Source: Anabaena sp. UHCC 0187
Lineage (GTDB): Bacteria > Cyanobacteriota > Cyanobacteriia > Cyanobacteriales > Nostocaceae
Assembly (NCBI RefSeq): GCF_009712035.1
Contig: NZ_VILB01000013.1
Location: 371,555 to 435,554 of the forward strand
Direction: 5' to 3'
DNA: 64,000 nucleotides
The notes below the pieces were generated by a model, which saw only the letters and a program-made list of their open reading frames with translations, made no database searches and was not told the DNA's origin. The position numbers and the translations under genes are program-made. Positions 28,822 through 38,220 of this stretch are shown piece after piece. Positions within the stretch are counted from its first letter, which is position 1. Each line of letters starts with the position of its first letter.

Positions 28822-29868
28822 TCATTTTAACGCTTCCTTTAACAAATCCCGATGTAAAAAAGCCTCATTGACTAAAGATTGAATTTTATTAGGTGACAAA
28901 GATTCACCATGATCATAATAATCAATCCAAGTTTTACTAATTAAATCTACATCATCTGGTAAATCTTTTAAATCCCAACCAGGTATTTCTAAATCTTCCA
29001 TTAATCGGTTGACCTTTGGATCATAACTCAATGCAAAACAACGAGAACCTTCACTTGCTGCCATAATTAAACTATGTAAGCGCATTCCTATGGACATTTC
29101 CACACCACGAAACACACCTTTTAAAACTTGTGGATCTTCGGAACAAATAACTCTACTCACATCTTTTAATTGAGTATGAATTTTTTCCGCAATTCCTATA
29201 TCTTCACTTTTTTGAAATGGCAATAATAAAATAAAAGCTTGGGTTTCCTTCTGCAAATTAACTAAAGCCTGAGTTAAAATTTCTAACCGCTTTTCTGTTA
29301 ATTGAGGATGATTTCTTAAAGTCACCGCAATTCTGGGTTTTGGTAAATCTACTAATTCCGGGACTGGTTTCGATTCTAACGCCCAAACTGGGTCAGGGGC
29401 AAGGATATGCGGTATACTCCAATCTGATAATAACCGAGAACTAGAGCGATCGCGCACACTCACTTGAGTACAACCTGCAAAATTCCCCTTTGCTAAAAAC
29501 CGAGTTGGGGAATGCAGCAAAGGACCGATACCCTGTCCCCAAGCCACAGTTTTCAAACCCATAACTTGAGCTAAAGCCATTAATCCGCCATAATAAAAAG
29601 GGCTAATCAGACTGGTAGCATCTTGAATTAAACTACCACCACCCCAAACAAAAGCATCACAAGAACGCAAAGCCTTGATAACCTGTAAAAACGCCATCCG
29701 GTTGTAACATTCCACACCATAATGGCGATGAGTTTCTTCAGGATTTCCAGAAAGCACCACAGGAGTAACATCAAGTGGTAACATTTGCAGAAGTGTGGCT
29801 AACAAAGCTTCATCACCACCATTACCTTTACCGTAATACCCAGACAATAAAACCCGCATTTTCCCCAT
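28822..29868 (-). CDS. csaB: Polysaccharide pyruvyl transferase CsaB
   Basis: A 348-residue CsaB-type pyruvyl transferase. The N-terminus MRVLLSGYYGKGNGGDEAL, CDAFVWGGGSLIQDATS and GQGIGPLL are characteristic; GMRLHSLIMAASEG holds the conserved histidine. It adds pyruvate ketals to cell-envelope polysaccharide in bacteria that use it for S-layer anchoring; its substrate in cyanobacteria is not settled. The start may be at 29868 (MGKM) or 29859 (MRVLL); GGGG lies close before the latter. Confidence 0.88.
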   Translation of the reverse strand: MGKMRVLLSGYYGKGNGGDEALLATLLQMLPLDVTPVVLSGNPEETHRHYGVECYNRMAFLQVIKALRSCDAFVWGGGSLIQDATSLISPFYYGGLMALAQVMGLKTVAWGQGIGPLLHSPTRFLAKGNFAGCTQVSVRDRSSSRLLSDWSIPHILAPDPVWALESKPVPELVDLPKPRIAVTLRNHPQLTEKRLEILTQALVNLQKETQAFILLLPFQKSEDIGIAEKIHTQLKDVSRVICSEDPQVLKGVFRGVEMSIGMRLHSLIMAASEGSRCFALSYDPKVNRLMEDLEIPGWDLKDLPDDVDLISKTWIDYYDHGESLSPNKIQSLVNEAFLHRDLLKEALK

Positions 29869-29955
29869 TTTGAATTTTAGATTTTAGATTTTAGACTTCG
29901 GCTTCGCTCAGTCGAACGATTTTGGATTACCAAGTTTTTTTAAACTAGTTATCTA

Positions 29956-29984
29956 CCACTGACAACTGACAACTGACAACTGAC
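29956..29984 (+). repeat. Heptanucleotide STRR (CACTGACAACTGACAACTGAC)
   Basis: Four heptamers ACTGACA between csaB and the DUF2499 gene, ending 9 nt before the latter's start codon. Confidence 0.85.
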
Positions 29985-29992
29985 TATTAATT

Positions 29993-30328
29993 ATGCACGC
30001 CCTTTCAATTCCCACCTGGATAATTCATATTTCTAGCGTCATTGAGTGGATAGCCGCGATTTGGCTAATTTGGATATACGGTGAACTTACAGAAAATCGG
30101 AGTTGGTGGGGATTATCCTTTGCTATGCTACCAGCTTTAATCAGTGCAATGTGTGCTTGCACTTGGCATTATTTCGACAATTCTGAATCATTAGAATGGT
30201 TAGTCACCTTGCAAGCTACCATGACATTAGTTGGTAACTTTACCCTTTGGGCAGCAGCTTATGTAATTTGGCGTTCTACCAAGTCTGCAAGCACCATTGA
30301 AGCACAATCCATCAAATCAGAACAATGA
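29993..30328 (+). CDS. DUF2499 integral membrane protein
   Basis: A 111-residue protein with three hydrophobic segments: IHISSVIEWIAAIWLIWIYG, FAMLPALISAMCACTWHYFD and TMTLVGNFTLWAAAYVIW. I recognise it as DUF2499, found in cyanobacteria and plastid-bearing eukaryotes and nearly always paired with DUF3593. Function unknown; probably a thylakoid or plasma-membrane complex. Its TGA overlaps the next ATG by 4 nt. Confidence 0.85.
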   Translation: MHALSIPTWIIHISSVIEWIAAIWLIWIYGELTENRSWWGLSFAMLPALISAMCACTWHYFDNSESLEWLVTLQATMTLVGNFTLWAAAYVIWRSTKSASTIEAQSIKSEQ

Positions 30329-30618
30329 TATCAAAAGAAACCCTCTTTGCCCTTTCTCTGTTTCCCTACTTGGGTTTCTTGTGGTTTATTAGCCGCAGTC
30401 CACAAATGCCACGTTTAGCCCTATATGGATTTTACGGTACATTGGTATTTGTCGCCATCACCATTCCCGCCGCCATTTACGCCAAAATGCAGTACGGAGA
30501 ACAACTAGCCAATGTAGACTGGTTACATGGCAGCGCAGAAGTCTTTTTAACCCTTGCCAACATCTTACTAGTCCTAGGTTTTCGCCAAGCAGTACAAGAA
30601 TTAAAAAGCAAAAATTAA
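30325..30618 (+). CDS. DUF3593 integral membrane protein
   Basis: A 97-residue membrane protein: TLFALSLFPYLGFLWFISRSP, LYGFYGTLVFVAITIPAAIYA and a C-terminal helix with HGSAEVFLTLANILLVLGF. This is DUF3593, translationally coupled to DUF2499 (ATGA overlap). The pairing in cyanobacteria and chloroplast lineages suggests a shared photosynthetic-membrane role; this is inference. Confidence 0.85.
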   Translation: MISKETLFALSLFPYLGFLWFISRSPQMPRLALYGFYGTLVFVAITIPAAIYAKMQYGEQLANVDWLHGSAEVFLTLANILLVLGFRQAVQELKSKN

Positions 30619-30691
30619 ACTCCGTCCTTCTCCTCTGTGCCTCTGCGCCTCCGCGTGAGAAAAAAAATTATTGTTTATCAGGAAAAAATAA

Positions 30692-31465
30692 ATGGAAGTA
30701 ATACCCGCAATTGATTTACTAGAAGGTCGCTGCGTGCGACTATACAAAGGAGATTACGCACAATCCCAAGTATTCAGCGAGAACCCCCTGGAAGTTGCGA
30801 AAATGTGGGCAGACCAAGGCGCAACAAGACTACATTTAGTTGATTTAGACGGTGCGAAAGCTGGTAAAATAGTTAATTTAGCAGCAATTGAAGCCATTAG
30901 AAATAATCTTGATATACCCATTGAAGTTGGCGGAGGATTACGCGATCGCTCAAGTGTGCAACAATTATTTAACCTAGGTGTAGATTGGGCAATTCTTGGA
31001 ACTGTTGCCGTCGAACAACCCCAACTAGTCCAAGAACTTTGTCAAGAATTTCCCGCAAAGATTATTATTGGTATAGATGCCCGCAACGGCTTAGTTGCAA
31101 CTCGTGGTTGGTTAGAAACATCAACAGTATTAGCCACCCAACTAGCGACACAAATGCAAGAATTAGGTGCAGCAGCCATCATTTACACTGATATCAACCG
31201 TGACGGGACGTTAGAAGGACCCAATTTAGACGCATTACGAGAACTTGCTGCGGCAATTTCCATACCCGTAATTGCTTCCGGTGGTGTAAGTTCTGTCACC
31301 GACTTATTAAGTTTATTAGCCTTAGAACCCCAAGGTGTAACAGGTGTGATAGTTGGTAAAGCCTTGTATACCGGTGATATTATCCTCAAAGAAGGATTAC
31401 AAGCCATTGGACCAGGAAGACTACAAGATATTCCTCCCAATTTAGACTTTTCTAGCTTTGCTTAA
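30692..31465 (+). CDS. hisA: HisA, ProFAR isomerase
   Basis: A 257-residue TIM barrel catalysing the isomerisation of ProFAR to PRFAR in histidine synthesis. The two catalytic aspartates are D8 in IPAIDLLEG and D129 in GIDARNG. The phosphate sites EVGGGLRDR and ASGGVSS are present. Length is typical. The spacer before it contains a CTCTGTGCCTCTGCGCCTCCGCG repeat common in cyanobacterial spacers. Confidence 0.97.
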   Translation: MEVIPAIDLLEGRCVRLYKGDYAQSQVFSENPLEVAKMWADQGATRLHLVDLDGAKAGKIVNLAAIEAIRNNLDIPIEVGGGLRDRSSVQQLFNLGVDWAILGTVAVEQPQLVQELCQEFPAKIIIGIDARNGLVATRGWLETSTVLATQLATQMQELGAAAIIYTDINRDGTLEGPNLDALRELAAAISIPVIASGGVSSVTDLLSLLALEPQGVTGVIVGKALYTGDIILKEGLQAIGPGRLQDIPPNLDFSSFA

Positions 31466-31539
31466 AATCAATTTAACCTAAATTTTGGTGGGTATAGCTG
31501 CAATAAAACGACAGCGAAACCCGTCATTATTCTCTGGTA

Positions 31540-31968
31540 TTAACTTTTGTTTCTTCCGTCTAAACCTTTCTGAACCCAATTTAAACATTCATAAGGTGAT
31601 GAAAATAATTTGGGGGCAGCAATATTAGTTAATGATTCTGGTGCATAATGGTCGTAATAACATCTAGCATTTTTTTGATAAACAATAATCAGATTATGAC
31701 GGTAAATATAGCGTGATTTAAAAAAATCACCTTGACTCACAAAGTCTATATTTACATCAATATGTTCTTTAGCAATATCAAGAATACTGATAATACTATT
31801 ATCATACATTGTTGCTGGATTTTCTGAAGCGTGAAAACGGCTTTTATGTCCAACTTCCGCTAATAACTTATATGAATAAATTTCATAATCATCAACTTTA
31901 CCAAAAACAAAAGGAATAATTAGATATCCTTTATATGAGACAGAACTTTCATAAAGAAGACGATTCAT
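31540..31968 (-). CDS. Hypothetical protein, cyanobacterial
   Basis: A 142-residue soluble protein beginning MNRLLYESSVSYKGYLIIPFVFG, with EVGHKSRFHASENPA and a C-terminal LFSSPYECLNWVQKGLDG. I do not recognise a named family. The KLFSSPYECLNWVQK ending recurs in small cyanobacterial proteins (weak memory). No membrane segment, signal peptide or catalytic motif is visible. Convergent with hisA. Confidence 0.6.
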   Translation of the reverse strand: MNRLLYESSVSYKGYLIIPFVFGKVDDYEIYSYKLLAEVGHKSRFHASENPATMYDNSIISILDIAKEHIDVNIDFVSQGDFFKSRYIYRHNLIIVYQKNARCYYDHYAPESLTNIAAPKLFSSPYECLNWVQKGLDGRNKS

Positions 31969-32181
31969 GTAAATTTCCTGGGAAATTAATTATTGTCAAT
32001 AAATCATCTTACTCTATTCCCAGGAAGAGATGGAAATACTACGTCACTGCACACCCGATATAAAAGTTTACAAAATAAATCGCTTCAATATGTTCTATTC
32101 AATTGTATAAGCTGGTAAAAAAAGATTGATTCTTGCTAGGATGGTATCAGGATTATACTTACTCAATAAATTAGTGATTTT

Positions 32182-32604
32182 ATGCCAAGAAAAGACCAGG
32201 GTTGGGTGACGTTTCAAACATCTGAAGAAGAACGCAAGATTTTAGAGGAGTTTTGTCAAAACTCCCAACGGACTAAAACCGAGATTCTGCGGGAATTAGT
32301 CCGGGGACTTAATAAATATTCATCATTGTCAACTCCACAGGAACAAGCCGAAACTAAGAAACCTGAATTTGAAATTGTTAGTCCGAAAAAAGCATTAAAA
32401 GTAAGTTCGCGTAATGTTCTCAAAGGAATTGTGAAACGAGTAACGACAGGAAGTGTGAATACCGAAGTAACTCTAGAAATTGTTCACAAAGTTGAGTTAA
32501 CTTCCATGATTACTAGAGTTTCCGCTGAAGAGTTAGAATTGTTTGAAGGAACAGAAGCTTATGCTGTGATTAAATCTAATGATATTGTCATTGCTAAAGA
32601 TTAG
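32182..32604 (+). CDS. Ribbon-helix-helix protein fused to a Mop/TOBE-like domain
   Basis: A 140-residue two-domain protein. Residues 1-48 (GWVTFQTSEEERKILEEFCQNS, then TKTEILRELVRGLNKY) resemble a ribbon-helix-helix DNA-binding domain. Residues 74-140 (SSRNVLKGIVKRVTTGSVNTEV, SMITRVSAEELELFEGTEAYAVIKSNDIVIAKD) match a molybdate-binding Mop/TOBE fold such as molbindin. A small DNA-binding protein with a built-in molybdate sensor is the simplest reading, but metal binding and target are inferred. No molybdate transport or cofactor gene is adjacent. A clear terminator follows. Confidence 0.75.
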   Translation: MPRKDQGWVTFQTSEEERKILEEFCQNSQRTKTEILRELVRGLNKYSSLSTPQEQAETKKPEFEIVSPKKALKVSSRNVLKGIVKRVTTGSVNTEVTLEIVHKVELTSMITRVSAEELELFEGTEAYAVIKSNDIVIAKD

Positions 32605-32625
32605 AAAGACTATTTTTGGAACTTA

Positions 32626-32661
32626 GATTCCCGAATTCTTTAATAATTCGGGAATCTTTTT
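32626..32661 (+). terminator. Rho-independent terminator
   Basis: A perfect 12-bp stem GATTCCCGAATT/AATTCGGGAATC with a 7-nt loop, followed by TTTTT, 22 nt after the Mop-protein stop codon. Confidence 0.9.
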
Positions 32662-32666
32662 GTTCA

Positions 32667-32948
32667 CTAAGCTTCGACTTTTACGCCTTTCCAGAAAGCA
32701 ACATAACCTTCTATATTTTTGGCTTTTTCCTTAGTGCTAGGATAGTACCAAGCTGCATCTTTATTAACTTGTCCATTAACTTCAACACTGTAGTAACTAG
32801 CAACTCCTTTCCAGGGACAAGTGCTGTGAGTGCTGCTGTCTGTAAAGTATTGCTTGTTAATAGCGTCAGCGGGGAAATAATGATTTCCTTCGACAACTAC
32901 GGTATTATCGCTTTCGGCTAAAACTGTACCGTTCCAAATTGCTTTCAT
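32667..32948 (-). CDS. DUF427 family protein
   Basis: A 93-residue DUF427 protein: MKAIWNGTVLAESDNTVVVEGNHYFP, STCPWKGVASYYSVEV and AAWYYPSTKEKAKNIEGYVAFW are the family signature. Small beta-rich soluble protein widespread in bacteria; no established activity. Convergent with the Mop-domain gene, whose terminator lies just past this stop codon. Confidence 0.9.
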   Translation of the reverse strand: MKAIWNGTVLAESDNTVVVEGNHYFPADAINKQYFTDSSTHSTCPWKGVASYYSVEVNGQVNKDAAWYYPSTKEKAKNIEGYVAFWKGVKVEA

Positions 32949-33099
32949 GCTGTGAGTTTCAAAAAAGTTAACAATTTATATTGTGACATTTAAGATGACT
33001 ATTTATTTACGTGATATACTGAAATCTAGTAAACTTTTTGCAAACCAGCAATCACAAGTATCGAAATAAATTTTAGTCCAACTTATTTATAGTAAATTT

Positions 33100-34605
33100 A
33101 TGCAACCGGGAGATTTTGCCACAACCGCGATTGATAACTGGGATTTCTTCTTACCCAAAAATCATAAAAATCAACCTATAGAAACTCAACAATACCGCAT
33201 TTTTGAACCCCAATGGAAACAAACAATATTGTCGTGGTTTGGCCGCGAGAATGTACCCAAAGAGGAAAAAGAGGCATTTATTCAAGCTCTGGTTAATTTT
33301 GAAGATGGTTGTGTACAATATGAAGGTAAAGGTTTTTATGGCTATCGATCCTATTTTTTAGCCGCTGCGGCAATTACTAAATTTAAAGACTGTGAAAAAG
33401 CTGATAAAATAGTCCAACAACTTGTTAATTGGAAATTAGATTATTATCGTTTTAACAGTATTGAAGAACAAGTCACGATAGCATTGCAAGAAACAGAACG
33501 CACAAAAGCTATGGATGCTTTAGTGCAACTAATAAATACATTACAACAGAATTTTACCCTTTTCATTGCAATTACAAGCTTAGAGAAAATAGGCGCTGGT
33601 AATGAAACCGCTATTTCTGCTTTAATACAACTTTTAGATACATCGGATGACAAAGACATCCGTAGACGAGTGGTGAAAAGCCTAGGAAAATTAGGGTCTG
33701 GCGATGAAAAAGCCATATCTGCTTTAGTGAACATTATTAACACATCGGAGCATGATGATATCCGTAAGCAAGCGATCGCTAGTTTAGGAGAAATAGGCTC
33801 TGGAAATGAACAGGCTATTTCCGCATTAGTCCAACTATTGAATACATCAGAAAATGAATCAATTTGTTGGCAAGTGGCTGAAAGCCTTGGAAAAATAGGT
33901 ATTGACAATGAAACAGCTATAGATGCTTTAGTAGAATTACTAGATACATCAAGAAATAAATATACTCGTTTGCTGGCAGGTTACAGATTGGGAAAAGTAG
34001 ATAATGAGCATGAAAAAGCGATTATTTTACGAGCAACTAAGAAACCAGAAAAAATAGAAACTGACAACGAAAAAGCGATATCTGATTTAATCCAACTTTT
34101 AGCGACATCAGAAGACGAAGACACTCTTAGTCAAGCAGTTTATAGATTAGGAGAAATAGGTACAGGGGATGAAAAAGCCATCGCTGCTTTATTGCAACTC
34201 CTAAATACATCCGAAAATGAATCTATGCGTATACAAGTAGCTGAAAGCTTAGGTAATATAGATACTGGTAATGAAAAAGCCATTTCTGCCTTATTACAAC
34301 TCATAGATACATCAGAAAATGATGAAATTATTGTCTACGCGATAGAAAGCTTAGGAAACATAGGTATGAATAATGAAAAAGCCATTTCTGCTTTAGTGCA
34401 ACTTCTGGATAAATCACAGAATGAGTACACTCATAAACTAGCCGCTAAAAGCTTAGGAAAGATAGTCACTAGCAATAAAGATATATCTTTGGTGGTGCAA
34501 GCCTTACGTCGCTATAAATTAGATAGTGAAGACTATGATTTGATTTGGAATTGCGCCCAAAATATGCCCTATCCAGAATTTTATCAAGCTTGGCATCATT
34601 CTTGA
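33100..34605 (+). CDS. HEAT-repeat protein
   Basis: A 501-residue protein. Its N-terminal 135 residues are unique (GWxxYR-like, FYGYRSYFLAAAAITKFKDC). About nine HEAT-like repeats of 34-38 residues follow, each of the form EKAISALVQLLNTSENE then QVAESLGKIGTGN (residues about 135-470). Such solenoids bind proteins; this class is common in cyanobacteria, where related PBS-lyase-type HEAT proteins include bilin lyases, but none of the lyase features is evident here. The high DNA similarity among repeat units suggests recent internal duplication. Confidence 0.8.
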   Translation: MQPGDFATTAIDNWDFFLPKNHKNQPIETQQYRIFEPQWKQTILSWFGRENVPKEEKEAFIQALVNFEDGCVQYEGKGFYGYRSYFLAAAAITKFKDCEKADKIVQQLVNWKLDYYRFNSIEEQVTIALQETERTKAMDALVQLINTLQQNFTLFIAITSLEKIGAGNETAISALIQLLDTSDDKDIRRRVVKSLGKLGSGDEKAISALVNIINTSEHDDIRKQAIASLGEIGSGNEQAISALVQLLNTSENESICWQVAESLGKIGIDNETAIDALVELLDTSRNKYTRLLAGYRLGKVDNEHEKAIILRATKKPEKIETDNEKAISDLIQLLATSEDEDTLSQAVYRLGEIGTGDEKAIAALLQLLNTSENESMRIQVAESLGNIDTGNEKAISALLQLIDTSENDEIIVYAIESLGNIGMNNEKAISALVQLLDKSQNEYTHKLAAKSLGKIVTSNKDISLVVQALRRYKLDSEDYDLIWNCAQNMPYPEFYQAWHHS

Positions 34606-34612
34606 TTTCTTA

Positions 34613-34737
34613 AGGGACTTCCAAGAAATAAATTATCCCGATTAACGAACCGCAGAGACGCAGAGGACACAGAGGAATAAGAGTTTGAGAGATTTTTGCG
34701 TTAGGTGGTTGAGTATTTTTTTTATTTGGAAGTCTCT
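34613..34737. repeat. MITE-like element, 125 bp
   Basis: AGGGACTTCCAAGAAATAAA at the left and TTTATTTGGAAGTCTCT at the right form imperfect terminal inverted repeats. The inside holds CCGCAGAGACGCAGAGGACACAG, a motif scattered in cyanobacterial spacers. No ORF. It lies between the convergent HEAT and HNH genes. Confidence 0.6.
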
Positions 34738-34768
34738 AAAAACATTTTCCACTTTTCTGTTTGCTGGT

Positions 34769-35395
34769 TTATATTCTCACGCCCATAATTTTTGCTATCT
34801 TATCCACATCTACTAACCCTTGACGTTCTAATTCATAAGCAATAAAGGGATATCTTCTTTTTAAATAGTCGAAGGGATACACTTGGTTACAATAGTCTAT
34901 TAGCTTATCTGAACGCCCCAATTTCCACGTTTCTTCATTAAGTTTTAGTTCTTTAATTGTATAAACTACTCTTTCTTTTAGTGGTTCTAAAAGATTAGAA
35001 TTAGGTTTAATAAGCATAGAAGGAAAATCAAGAATAAAACTATCAGTCGGTAAGAAAAAAGGATCTATAATCTCTTTTTTTATTCCTTTATTAGTGTTAA
35101 TTTTTGAGCAAATAAGGCGGAAATTATCCCATTCATAGGCTAGTTCAGGTTTAACCGTTTTAGGAATAAAATGATCAACTGCTGGGCTACCTGTGTCATA
35201 AGGAATCCATTGTGCTGAATATGCACAAATATGATTACAAGCATCATATAAATCACGCAATGATCTCCGCCAATAATCACGGTTTTTCCAATCTTTTGTT
35301 TTAGGATTAGGAACTTTACTTAAAAAATCTTTACCTTCTTTTCTAACTTTTTTATCAAAATCATCAGGTTCAGGTTGGGGTTTAATAGGAATCAC
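34769..35395 (-). CDS. HNH endonuclease, Septu PtuB-like
   Basis: A 208-residue HNH-type nuclease. The core reads ICAYSAQWIPYDTGSPAVDHFIPKT, then YEWDNFRLICSKINTNKG, with DH and N residues at the expected HNH positions. The GTG start at 35395 is chosen because GTGA overlaps the stop codon of the upstream ATPase by 4 nt and GGAG lies 8 nt before it; the frame is open 45 nt further, inside the ATPase gene. Together with that ATPase it resembles the two-gene Septu phage-defence system (PtuA ATPase, PtuB HNH). Confidence 0.75.
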   Translation of the reverse strand: MIPIKPQPEPDDFDKKVRKEGKDFLSKVPNPKTKDWKNRDYWRRSLRDLYDACNHICAYSAQWIPYDTGSPAVDHFIPKTVKPELAYEWDNFRLICSKINTNKGIKKEIIDPFFLPTDSFILDFPSMLIKPNSNLLEPLKERVVYTIKELKLNEETWKLGRSDKLIDYCNQVYPFDYLKRRYPFIAYELERQGLVDVDKIAKIMGVRI

Positions 35396-37320
35396 AAATG
35401 TACTCCATGCTGTTCTGCAAAATAAACCCACCTTGGCCAAAATCTATCATCTTCTGATAAATACCTTGCCAAATCATTTGATACTCTTGCCACATCTTCT
35501 GAATTTGGATTATCTGATAATTGTAAAACTTTCGCTGCTTCTATAGCCTTTTCTGCTTCCAAAGAACGCGCATGACGCAATTTAAAAACATCAGACATTA
35601 ACCAAGAATCTACCACACCTTGACGAATAAAAGGAAGTTCTTCAATTTGGACTTCATTCCCTAATAAATCGCTTTTCACCAGTTCTAGACTAAATAGCTT
35701 ATCAACTCTTTGATCAAATCTAGGTTCTACAGATGCCATAACTAAAGGAGAATGAGTAGCAACCATAATTTGCACTTGTAAATCAGATGCTAAATCATCT
35801 CTCACATCTAACAAAGCAGGTAAAATAGCCCTTTGCCATTGGGGGTGAAGATGTGCTTCTAATTCATCTACTAAAATAACCATTCTCTTCTGTGGTTCTA
35901 TGCGGATAAGTTTTGATTGTATTTTATGTTCTTCATACGCCCAAACTATCAAATAAGCCATTGTAATTATCCTCTGTACCCCTGCGGAAGCATGAATAAT
36001 GGGAACAGTTCCATAAGGATGTTCTATAGTGGGAATTTCTCTAGCATCATAAGGAAGTCTGACAGGTTCTCCCGGTTTCAAAATTCCTAAATCTCCTTCT
36101 TCGGGAGGTGATAAACGTTCTAATACTTTTTCTAAAGTGTCAAATGGATATTTATCTGGTCTACTTTGCCATTGAATCCAATCTTGTAATAATCCATTAA
36201 TAAAAGTATTGCCATTTTCATCTTTTTGACCATTCCATAACTCATCTTTTGTAAACACAAAAGGAAGTGGTTTTTTCTCAATATTTCTAATACGAGATGA
36301 AGATGATAAATATTGTTTTGCTGTGTCCCATACGGCAAAAGAACCATCTACTCTGGCATAAATTAAAAGACCTGGAATAGTTGAGCGATTTTTAATTTCA
36401 TTCCATCTTTGAAGCTGCCAATCATAGGAAATACTCTCTGTATCAGATTCAGAATCTCCAGAAATTTCAAATGTAATTACAGGTTCATCTTCACTTGCAG
36501 TTTGCGTTGGATATGCTGGTAAATTTGCCCATTGTCCAGTTAAAGCCCACCAAGCACATTCTAGTAAAAAAGTTTTACCAAATCCATTATCACCTGTGAT
36601 TAAACTCAGTCGTTCTGCTGGTTCAAAACAAAGTTTTTTTGCAGATCCTACACCTTGTATTTCTAAATAAGTTAAAGCCCCTTCTTCAGGTAAAATATCT
36701 GGAGGTTTACCAATAACAGTTTTTAATTCTTCCCAAGACACTACTTGATCTTGAAAAATCTGGTTGATATTGATATTTTCTGGGATGGAAATATCAAATA
36801 ATTGATTAATTTCTTCCTCATTTAACAAAAAATCATTTTTGAAATGTTCAATAATATCTTCTGATGTTGTTTCAGATGACCATTCTTTTTCACGATATAT
36901 CCAGACGGCTAAATGGAAAATAGGAATTACTTGATTATGATTATTACATAAACAAGATTTCAAAATTTCAATGTAGTTATCTTTCCAACCCCAGCTATCT
37001 TCATCTATTTTTTGAATTAATGCTTCTATAAATAGATTTTTACTAAAATCTTCAATAATAAACTTTACATATTTATTAAGTTTCATCCATCTTCTTTGTC
37101 TTCTCAACACATGAGAACATCTATAATAAAATTCTGATTCCTTACAGGGTTTATAGTAACTTTCTAAAAAATCTTTAATTTCTAAATGTAGAGAGATTTC
37201 GATAGTATTACCTACTGGTAATTGTAATTGCTTAAATTTCAAAAAAATAATTCCCCAAAGAGAATTTACATTGTTCAAATATTTAAGAGACTCTCTAATT
37301 TGGTCAATACTAATAAACAT
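35392..37320 (-). CDS. AAA/ABC-type ATPase, Septu PtuA-like
   Basis: A 642-residue ATPase of the OLD/RecF/SMC-like class. Residues 1-210 form a helical N-terminal region I do not recognise. The ATPase core follows: Walker A GDNGFGKT (243-250), an ABC-signature-like SAGVQR (445-450), Walker B VILVDELEAHLHP (481-493) and a switch histidine in VATHSPLVMA. No TOPRIM follows, so it is not a canonical OLD nuclease. The nuclease is supplied by the coupled HNH gene, the layout of Septu-type defence. The long N-terminal extension is not typical of PtuA as I know it. Confidence 0.78.
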   Translation of the reverse strand: MFISIDQIRESLKYLNNVNSLWGIIFLKFKQLQLPVGNTIEISLHLEIKDFLESYYKPCKESEFYYRCSHVLRRQRRWMKLNKYVKFIIEDFSKNLFIEALIQKIDEDSWGWKDNYIEILKSCLCNNHNQVIPIFHLAVWIYREKEWSSETTSEDIIEHFKNDFLLNEEEINQLFDISIPENININQIFQDQVVSWEELKTVIGKPPDILPEEGALTYLEIQGVGSAKKLCFEPAERLSLITGDNGFGKTFLLECAWWALTGQWANLPAYPTQTASEDEPVITFEISGDSESDTESISYDWQLQRWNEIKNRSTIPGLLIYARVDGSFAVWDTAKQYLSSSSRIRNIEKKPLPFVFTKDELWNGQKDENGNTFINGLLQDWIQWQSRPDKYPFDTLEKVLERLSPPEEGDLGILKPGEPVRLPYDAREIPTIEHPYGTVPIIHASAGVQRIITMAYLIVWAYEEHKIQSKLIRIEPQKRMVILVDELEAHLHPQWQRAILPALLDVRDDLASDLQVQIMVATHSPLVMASVEPRFDQRVDKLFSLELVKSDLLGNEVQIEELPFIRQGVVDSWLMSDVFKLRHARSLEAEKAIEAAKVLQLSDNPNSEDVARVSNDLARYLSEDDRFWPRWVYFAEQHGVHL

Positions 37321-37497
37321 GAGTTTATCCTGTTCACTTTTTTAAGTTAATCTGAATACATTACAGGTTAAATTCTTTCACTAAATAGCAAAATACAAAA
37401 CCCTTAATTTTTAATTAGTCCACCTTCGCGGACTTTGTTTGTGTAGTAGCGACTTCTAGTCGCCGAAAACTTTTCAAACAACTTAGTTTTACCAAAA

Positions 37498-38007
37498 TTA
37501 CTCAAACCAATCTTCACCTCCCGGTAATTGTGATAAATAATTATCAATCATCTTTGCTAACTCTTTAGGTTGATATTCATAAGTTAACAACAAAAGATTT
37601 TGAGCAAAATCAATTAATTCTTTTTCTTGTAATCTTTGAGAAACTTGACTTGGTTTTAACGTTCCGCCAAAAATCTCCGCACTAGCGGGACGAATTGCCA
37701 TTTCTACTGCTTCTGCTAAATATTCACCCCATTCATCAGATTTAATATAATAGGATTTTTGATTATCTTTAATATTCAATTTCGCAATTTGAATCACAGA
37801 ATCAGAAATTGAAGCAATCCAAGAATTAGTTAAACGCTGTTCAATTTGATTTTTAATCAGATGAATAACCAACCTAACTAAAAAAGCTTCTATTTTTCGC
37901 AAAGTTCCCTGTTTACTTATATCCTCCAAATCATCAACAATTGCCAAAGCATCATCATAACGCCCTTCTAATATAGTTTGTCTTAACTCCATTAATTCTT
38001 GCGTCAT
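37498..38007 (-). CDS. DUF29 family protein
   Basis: A 169-residue DUF29 protein: LRQTILEGRYDDALAIVDDLEDIS and LRKIEAFLVRLVIHLIKNQIEQR are typical. DUF29 is a large cyanobacterial family of helical proteins with no firm function, often found near toxin-antitoxin and defence genes. Separated by 177 nt from the ATPase gene on the same strand. Confidence 0.82.
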   Translation of the reverse strand: MTQELMELRQTILEGRYDDALAIVDDLEDISKQGTLRKIEAFLVRLVIHLIKNQIEQRLTNSWIASISDSVIQIAKLNIKDNQKSYYIKSDEWGEYLAEAVEMAIRPASAEIFGGTLKPSQVSQRLQEKELIDFAQNLLLLTYEYQPKELAKMIDNYLSQLPGGEDWFE

Positions 38008-38050
38008 AGTTATTTCCTATAATTAGTAATTGGTGATAAAACTCTTATCC

Positions 38051-38110
38051 TCATTCTGTTCATCCTCAAATCCTGATATGACTATACCACGCTACCCTCT
38101 CAGACAATTT
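38051..38110 (+). repeat. AATCCTG-rich interspersed repeat, degenerate copy
   Basis: TCATCCTCAAATCCTGATATGAC and the tail CTCAGACAATTT correspond to the ends of the element at 8719, with a diverged middle. Lies between the DUF29 gene and recQ. Confidence 0.6.
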
Positions 38111-38220
38111 CCCTCCATCTTGTGTCTATAATTATAACTACTATCCCTCTACCAATTCCCCAACGTGCGTTAAAATTCTAATATCTTCATCACAACTCAG
38201 ACACGCAGCAGCCATCTACC

